DNA of 64,000 bases from Anastrepha obliqua. Its lineage: Eukaryota; Arthropoda; Insecta; Diptera; Tephritidae. The notes beneath the pieces are model-generated. The model saw nothing but the letters and a program-made list of their open reading frames with translations, was not told where the DNA came from and did no database searches. The position numbers and the translations under genes were made by a program. Positions 58,227 to 64,000 of this stretch are shown here, in pieces. Where the stretch lies: contig NC_072893.1 of NCBI RefSeq assembly GCF_027943255.1, positions 87,675,784 to 87,739,783 on the forward strand, given 5' to 3'. How positions within the stretch are numbered: position 1 is the stretch's first letter; each line of letters starts with the position of its first letter.

Positions 58227-58539
58227 TAAGCGAAATGGCTATATGGGACACTGAACAAAAAAATGTTTTTTGTTACAAAAACTCAGAGGATACATCTCTT
58301 CACCTTTTGGCATAAGGGAAGACGTTAAATATTTATTTCCGCCTTTTATTGTAAAAATTTCAAAAAATAATAAATTTTAAGAAAACAATTTAAAGTAATA
58401 TGTAATAGCTTGTATGCCCACCGTTATTTACTGTAACTGATATTAGTCGTCGTGGCATCGAATTTACGAGTAACTGAAGGACACTAAGGATTATTTTTGC
58501 CCATTTCTCTCAAATAGCTTTTTTAAGGTGCAATAGGCT
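58227..58539 (-). pseudogene. Tc1-like transposase C-terminus
   Basis: The minus strand, entered near 58539, reads EKWAKIILSVLQLLVNSMPR then RLISVTVNNGGHTSYYI. This matches the conserved Tc1 C-terminal block ('L..SMPRR...V....G.HT.Y'). A stop precedes it in frame, and the catalytic region is missing. The remaining ~150 bp to 58227 would be 3' UTR/ITR but show no clear terminus. It sits exactly between two direct repeats. Confidence 0.7.
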
Positions 58540-58697
58540 ATTGGAAATGTGCCTAAAATATATTTTACTTTGAAGCTCTTGACATACCTAACATTTTAAA
58601 TTGCCATTGCTGCTCTTTTAAAACAAAAAGAAAATTAGAGGAATATAGATTTCTTGCAGAAATGACATAATTTAGTGAAATGAAGGATGTACATACT
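58540..58697 (+). repeat. Direct repeat flanking a Tc1-like fragment (right)
   Basis: Second copy of 58073-58226, offset 467 bp and same orientation. The divergence shows the duplication is old. Confidence 0.75.
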
Positions 58698-59024
58698 TAT
58701 ACATTCATTACTGTAATATTTTTGTTGAAAAAAGTGAGTTCGTCGAATGCATAATTATGCTTGCGTTTCATTTTGAAATTCTGGTTGGCTTGAAAATGTC
58801 TCACAGAGACCAAGATTCCTAGCAACCCAGTTGGTATTTGAAAAGATTTAAAGTCATTTTCAACAACCAAGTGTTATTGTAATTGGTTTGTTTTTTTTGT
58901 TGAATACGAAATTGTTTTTTTTTACTTTTTCGACATTTAAACAAATGCCCGATCTGTGATAGGTTTTTCAGCCCTAAAGCCTGACTGCGAACATTCAAAT
59001 CATTCACTTCTTTGCGAAATTAAT

Positions 59025-59095
59025 TCGGCGCAAAATTAATCATCCATTTTTGTTGTTGAATTACTTTTTTGCTAAACAAATGAACTTAACTGTCC
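59025..59095 (+). mobile_element. GGTGGCGC MITE, left half only
   Basis: Starts TTCGGCGCAAAATTAATCAT then CCATTTTTGTTGTTGAATTA. Similarity fades after GCTAAACAAATGAACTTA; no right end is present. Confidence 0.65.
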
Positions 59096-59287
59096 AAACT
59101 TATGATAAGTACATTTACACGTATTTCTCAATATAATCTAAAATATCGTAAATCATGAATAAACTTCATAAATATAACTCCTTTCGTTACATTTACTCAC
59201 TAAAAAATCATAAAGAATAATTCAAACAAAATATACCTGATTTTCATAATAACGGGCCACTGTCTTATATGCGTGCAAACACATACC

Positions 59288-59515
59288 TGTCTAAATGAGG
59301 AAGAAGAAGAAATGAACCCGCACCTTTTGTGTCATTATCCTTCTCTATCTAGACGTAGATTAACCATTTTTGGTAGACAATTTTTTAATGAGTTGGAAGA
59401 TCTTAGTACTGTGGAAATCAGGAATCTTGTATATACAATTTTTTAAAAGTTCCCACTGGTCTTAGTAGAGTGCGTCCCATAGTGGACAACCGTTACAACC
59501 TTACCTAGCCTACTA
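59288..59515 (+). pseudogene. Non-LTR retrotransposon 3' end
   Basis: Reads CLNEEEEEMNPHLLCHYPSL then SRRRLTIFGRQFFNELEDLS and ends at TAA near 59447. This is the 'EE.E...HLLC.CP.LS..R' C-terminus found after RNase H in several insect non-LTR families. The UTR (GTCCCATAGTGGACAACCGT then TACAACCTTACC) resembles the tail at 13.5 kb. Confidence 0.65.
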
Positions 59516-60456
59516 GGGCATTATTTGCTTTATAGCGATCATTGTGGGGTTATGGTCTCAATTTTCAAACTAAACTCTTTTTCACTTTGGCCATAGACTT
59601 TTTGAGGAATGCACAAGCCTAATCCTAAATGGTATCGCAGGATTCTCTGCCATCATAGCGACTTTAAATTTTAAAAATTTATCTCATTTTAGCATCCAAT
59701 CAGATGGCTGGTTAGGAATTACATATATCCTGAGGAACACTGTTGAGAGGCAGATTGCAGTTAGCCTGAAAACCCCCATGGAGAAATCATCTTCGGGGTA
59801 TCTTTTCCAGCTTACAGGCTAAACAGTTTCCCATAATGTTCCCACTGCAGCCTGTTACTAATATAAAATTCCCCTCCAATGCGACCGAAAGAGATGTCAG
59901 GCATACCCCAGACTGGTTTCCGCCGCACTTGTTTGACAAAAGAAATATCTCTGTATTTAATGTAGGTTGGGTTAGATTACATGGTTGCTCATAGAGGACA
60001 AAATTGGGCAGGAAATCAAATTTGTCTTGTTTGTGATACCATTACAAAAAGAAAAGAAAGATGAAACAGAAAAAAAATACAAAATATGGAACGATGAACA
60101 CTAAGGCTTGTGTTAACTGATATATACTACTGATGGAATTGGTCAGCTAAGCAATATATAATATGAGTATAAACCTGCTATATTCGGCAGTGTAGCCAAA
60201 AAATGAGAGCTGAAGTGCCTAAACCTTAGCCTCTCGAGGAGGGAACAACTGAGGAGAAAATGCAAAGGTCATTTGCAATTTAACAAGTAAGGAATTCACT
60301 AAATTTAGGAGCGGTAGCTAAGTGTACAAATAACCTTTGTAATTTATTAGTTATCAAGGAAATAAAAAAAATTACTGCGAACATTTTAGCAAAATGTACG
60401 TCTTAGCAAAATCTTATTTGGGCTGAATGTGAATTTTTGGAATCAAACAAACTATA
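59516..60456. other. No recognisable gene
   Basis: A fairly balanced-composition section (59600-59960) with no readable motif; perhaps more retrotransposon debris. Confidence 0.35.
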
Positions 60457-61351
60457 CCTTCTGCTCAAATATGAACGAGACGGTATCAATAAAACGGTCC
60501 GCGGATGACATATGGCAAAAATAAATTTTTTGTTTTTTGGTAGGACTGTTATAAGCTTACATGGCAAATTTCAGCATGATATGTCACATAGTTTGTTTTC
60601 TGTGCTACTGTAAACAAGTCAAGCTCGAGTGGGTTCTTCGAATTCTCTTTTATGACTTCAATTGTCTCAAAATGTTTTCCACGGAGCGGCAACTTGAGCT
60701 TGGGAAACAGGAAAAAGTCACATGGAGCCATATCAGGTGAATACGGTGCTTGCGGAACGATATTAACATTATTTTTGTTCAAATAATCGCGAACAAGACG
60801 TGATGTGTGAGCTGGTGCATTATCGTGATGCAAGAACCATGTCTTGTTGTCCCATAATTCCTTCCTTTTAAGACGAATGTTCTCGCGCAAACGCTTTAAA
60901 ACGTTTAAATAATATTCAGCGTTAACCGATTTTTCGATTTGTGCGATTTTCAAGCACAATTTCCTTTACTTTTCCGATGTTTTCGTCGTTTACTGATGTT
61001 GCTGGACGACGTTCATGAGGCAAGTTTTCAATCGATGTACGGCCCTCTTTGAACGAGTCCCCATAGGTTGTCTGTAACATTTTTAAGGCGTCTGAAGCCG
61101 AAATTTTGTTGGAATAACAAAATTTCAAACAAATTCTTTGTTCAACTTGAATTTCCATCGTTAAATTCGAAGAACGCACTCGAGCTTGACTTGTTTACAG
61201 TAGCACAGAAAACAAACTATGTGACATATCACGCTGAAATTTGCCATGTAAGCTTATAACAGTCCTACCAAAAAACAAAAAAATTATTTTTGCCATATGT
61301 CATCCGCGGACCGTTTTATTGATACCGTCTCGTTCATATTTGAGCAGAAGT
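60457..61351 (-). mobile_element. Long-TIR mariner, independently deleted (copy 3)
   Basis: The same long inverted ends as copies 1 and 2, with the TAGGACTGTTATAAG segment in both arms. Left flank TA (60455-60456); the right flank reads TTA (last base changed). 895 bp. The internal deletions differ from the other two copies. Confidence 0.85.
60549..61158 (-). pseudogene. D34D mariner transposase with a distinct deletion set
   Basis: From ATG 61158 (minus) the HTH segment MEIQVEQRICLKFCYSNKIS runs to TYGDSFKEGRTSIENLPHER, so about 12 codons are lost inside the HTH region. It continues RRPATSVNDENIGKVKEIVL, sequence missing from copies 1 and 2. A second deletion near 60930 removes the first-Asp region and joins SVNAEYYLNVLKRLRENIRL. 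The HHDNAPAHT and YSPDMAPCDFF motifs (second and third aspartates) are intact. The C-terminus again ends in the inverted repeat. Confidence 0.85.
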
Positions 61352-61439
61352 TAAGTATTAGAGTTACAGCATATAATATCAGACTGGCGTGCTTCTTCTC
61401 TTGTTTATGATGTGCGTCTTAATGAGTCTTCCATTTTCC

Positions 61440-61530
61440 GAACATTTTCCTCATTTGGTGTTCCATGCCCGGAGTCTCGAACCGGCACGCACCACGTACT
61501 AACCCATTCAACCACGGAGGTCATCTTGCA
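61440..61530 (-). mobile_element. SINE head fragment
   Basis: The minus strand reads ACCTCCGTGGTTGAATGGGT then TAGTACGTGGTGCG and a B-box-like GGTTCGAGACTCCGG, followed by GGAACACCAAATG. The body is not present. Confidence 0.55.
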
Positions 61531-62699
61531 ACGAAAAACACTGATTTATCCTAAAGCATGGCTATTGACTGATTTCGCTCACTTTCAATACCAATGTGTA
61601 CCAAGCTTGATGTGCACGGGTGGGGGGCCATGGGTGAATTCACTCCTCTCCTCACTCTATATATGGTATGTATATTTTTATATCTGTCTCGATTCCTTTA
61701 TGTTGTTACCTACAATCGTTATGTGAGCAAAGGAATCTAAGCTGAAAAAATAGATAATTACTTAATGGAAATGTCTTCTATTCCGTCAAAGGAAATTTAT
61801 AGCAGATTTAAGGTGAATTTTTATACAATCCAAAAACAATGAAATTTATATAATTCAAAAACAATATTAACATTTAGTTGAGCTCAACTAATATTCTTTA
61901 ATTACAATTTGACGGGCACGAGCAAACTTCCTAATAATCCAAAAATGATATTTGTCATGCAAAGGTTAATTTATATCATTAAATCTCAAAAAAACATTAA
62001 CTTCTGGTTAAGATTAGGCAACGATTTAACTTAGTACTATTTTTTCTTTGTTTTTTTCTTCCTTTGTTTCCTCGATATTTTTAGCTAATTATTGAAATTA
62101 ACCATAAAACAAGACAGTAAACATTTTAAGATATTGTTGCTTAGTCATACTAATCATATGTTATACCATTTTGTATGTATTTAAAAACAGAGGAACATTC
62201 AAATGTGAATGTTCTAAACGCCTCACAGCAATTTCCAAAACTGATTTGTAGCCTTGCTTGATTTTTTTTGCTGATACATGTGCAACTTTGGTTCGTATGT
62301 CAAATGTATGAAATAAGATATGAGTGCACATACGAGTACGTACCTATTTACACATATGGATGCACGTAGCCCACTTCTATCACTTCGAACATGAGTCATT
62401 AATTGAGCTTTGAGTGATCTCAACTAAAGTTGAAAAATACAAGCTTGCCATTTTGCTAATTTGGCTGTAGCAACATTTAAAATAAATTTTCAGCTAAGTA
62501 GAAATCTTAATAATCATATAGCAAACTTCCGTAAAATACAGAGACTGATTGCTTATTAGATACTTTACTTCTCTAAATTTGCCGTTAATATAATATAACC
62601 GATGCACTTTAAATATACTTTATTTCGTACTTAAATTATAATTAATATATATAAGCTAAAATTTTTTTTATTATTAATTTTTGGCGTGCAAAAAATAAA
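61531..62699. other. No recognisable gene
   Basis: AT-rich, with no paired termini or protein motifs. Confidence 0.5.
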
Positions 62700-62960
62700 A
62701 TTTATATTTAATATCACAGCTTATTTGAACCATTCTATAATAAAATATAAGTACTTAATCTTAATTGTTTGAAAAAATTAATATTTTTTTTACTTAAAAA
62801 ATTTTAAGAAAAATTAGGACAAACAAAATTTTTTTTACTGTGTCAGCATATTTGAACCTTTCTTAACTGGAATTTTATAACATACATAACCATCTTTGTT
62901 TTCAAAAACCATTTTTTTTAAACTTCAATAATTTTAAGAAAAATTAGGACAAATAAATTT
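62700..62960 (+). repeat. Diverged ~130 bp tandem dimer
   Basis: CAGCTTATTTGAACC (62717) recurs as CAGCATATTTGAACC (62845), and TTTTAAGAAAAATTAGGACA (62802) recurs at 62932, giving a period of 128-130 bp. Only about two units are present; it could be the edge of a satellite or a small old duplication. Confidence 0.6.
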
Positions 62961-63718
62961 TCATCTTTATGGTCATTTAATGTACATTTTTAAGTTTAAC
63001 CTGATTAAACAAAATCATCATATTCCCACTTTGTTTTACCATGTTTTGTATTAGTTGGTGCTCGATTCGTTGTATAATTGTAAGAACAACATTTGAAATG
63101 AAATTTTGTAATGAAATTTATAAACAGAATAAATCCCGAGCGGTGCCCGAACGTGACGCTACAACAACAACCACTGAAAAACATATTTCCAGTGAAGGGA
63201 GAAATTCAGTATTGATTTTGGCGACCATACCTCAACGTATATTAAAAAAATCAAAACTTCAGATTTTAGGATTACTTCTTAGGTGAAAAGCTATGTGGAA
63301 CATATGCCAAGTCCAGCTGGATTACTATTGAAGTGCCTTGTGGTAGGCAATATTTTCTGTGCCATGCGATTTTATTTGCACACTTGACGTTGAACTTTGA
63401 GTTCATAGTCATAGAAAAGAAGACGAATGGGGAACTGCAGTCGTTTGAAATCGAATAGTACATAGAAGAGAATAATGTGAATATGTAGGATGGACACAGG
63501 TCTTTCTTTCGATTTCACGATCAGAACTGGTTCCATTACACAATCGGGGTGGGGGCCGACTTTAAATGGCAATTACAGACCTACGCAATTAGGGAGGAAG
63601 TTTAGAAATCGTATAGCACAAAACTGATTCACACAAAATTCTGAAGCCCTTTTAAAGTAAATCTTCTTTCCTCACAATTTAGTATGTATTTATGTACAGA
63701 ATCTAAATTATGTAAAGA
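62961..63718. other. No recognisable gene
   Basis: An open frame at 63041-63286 contains a short Thr run (ACAACAACAACC) and no known domain. Unassigned. Confidence 0.4.
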
Positions 63719-63938
63719 ACTGCGTAAAATTAAACATCCAATTTTGTTTTTGAATAACTTTTTATTAAACGAAAACAAATGATTTTGAGTGATGAACATT
63801 TTTATTTTGACCTTTACATGCTCCATTACTTGTCTGTTTGTATACTGCAGCTGTCTAGTTCACAAGTGTCATATGTATACATTTGATTGACGTATAAATC
63901 TTCCGATTGATGATTGATTTTTCACCGCTTACTTTAGA
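63719..63938 (+). mobile_element. GGTGGCGC MITE copy near the window end
   Basis: Has the family interior (CCAATTTTGTTTTTGAATAA, TTATTTTGACCTTTACATGC, CTGCAGCTGTCTAGTTCACA, GATTGACGTA) with worn tips (GCGTAAAATTAAACATCC; GATTTTTCACCGCTTAC). Confidence 0.75.
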
Positions 63939-64000
63939 CGGCTTATAATGGTTCGGGTCGTTACCCTTATTACTGAAAGCAGTAAAAAGACCAATATGTG

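Noticed and set aside
58073..58697. LTR retrotransposon with short LTRs
   Set aside because: The repeats lack TG...CA termini, no primer-binding site or gag/pol sequence is present, and the interior is only ~310 bp of Tc1-like DNA.
1..64000. CRISPR arrays, operons or bacterial-type promoters
   Set aside because: There are no regularly spaced repeats with unique spacers. Intron signals, SINEs and mariners show the DNA is from an animal nuclear genome.

Overview
This window looks like a dipteran genome, most likely a true fruit fly (Tephritidae). It is AT-rich and full of degenerate transposable elements, with short AT microsatellites (TATG, CATA and TA runs) and no uninterrupted, confidently recognisable host gene. 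The fruit-fly suggestion rests on the dominance of DD41D 'rosa'-type mariner relatives, a lineage first described in Ceratitis rosa and other tephritids, alongside D34D mariners and a tRNA-derived SINE. The species is not determined.

Layout. 0-8 kb: a short-MITE copy, a 1.3 kb inverted-repeat element carrying a broken intron-containing gene, two SINE copies, two DD41D relics and the first of three long-TIR mariners. 8-16 kb: mostly unassigned AT-rich DNA with a 707 bp MITE (TTAT target duplication), a decayed non-LTR retrotransposon and one possible host exon. 16.3-17.6 kb: a nearly complete D34D mariner broken by one single-base frameshift. 18-24 kb: a hAT-like non-autonomous element, a MITE, a D34D mariner fragment and non-LTR fragments. 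24.9-27.2 kb: a 2.3 kb TIR element with a spliced, broken gene of a widespread arthropod family. 29.5-31.7 kb: a pogo-like relic followed by the second long-TIR mariner. 32.5-40.9 kb: two 4,206 bp direct tandem copies that look identical, ending inside a foldback element at 40.7-41.4 kb. 41.8-57.4 kb: SINEs, four further DD41D copies plus a detached N-terminal piece, two D34D relics and an I-like retrotransposon tail. 58-64 kb: a Tc1-like fragment between direct repeats, a retrotransposon 3' end, the third long-TIR mariner, a diverged tandem dimer and a last MITE.

How the parts relate. Almost all coding potential is transposase or reverse-transcriptase derived. Most cut-and-paste copies are internal-deletion derivatives that keep their ends, so they could have been moved only by enzyme made elsewhere. 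One DD41D copy still has an open 237-codon frame with all three catalytic aspartates but lacks its DNA-binding half. Two of the three long-TIR mariners share one deletion junction, so that deleted form itself transposed. The tandem duplication is the youngest visible event, unless it is an assembly artefact, because it copied older SINE, MITE and foldback sequence with no visible divergence.
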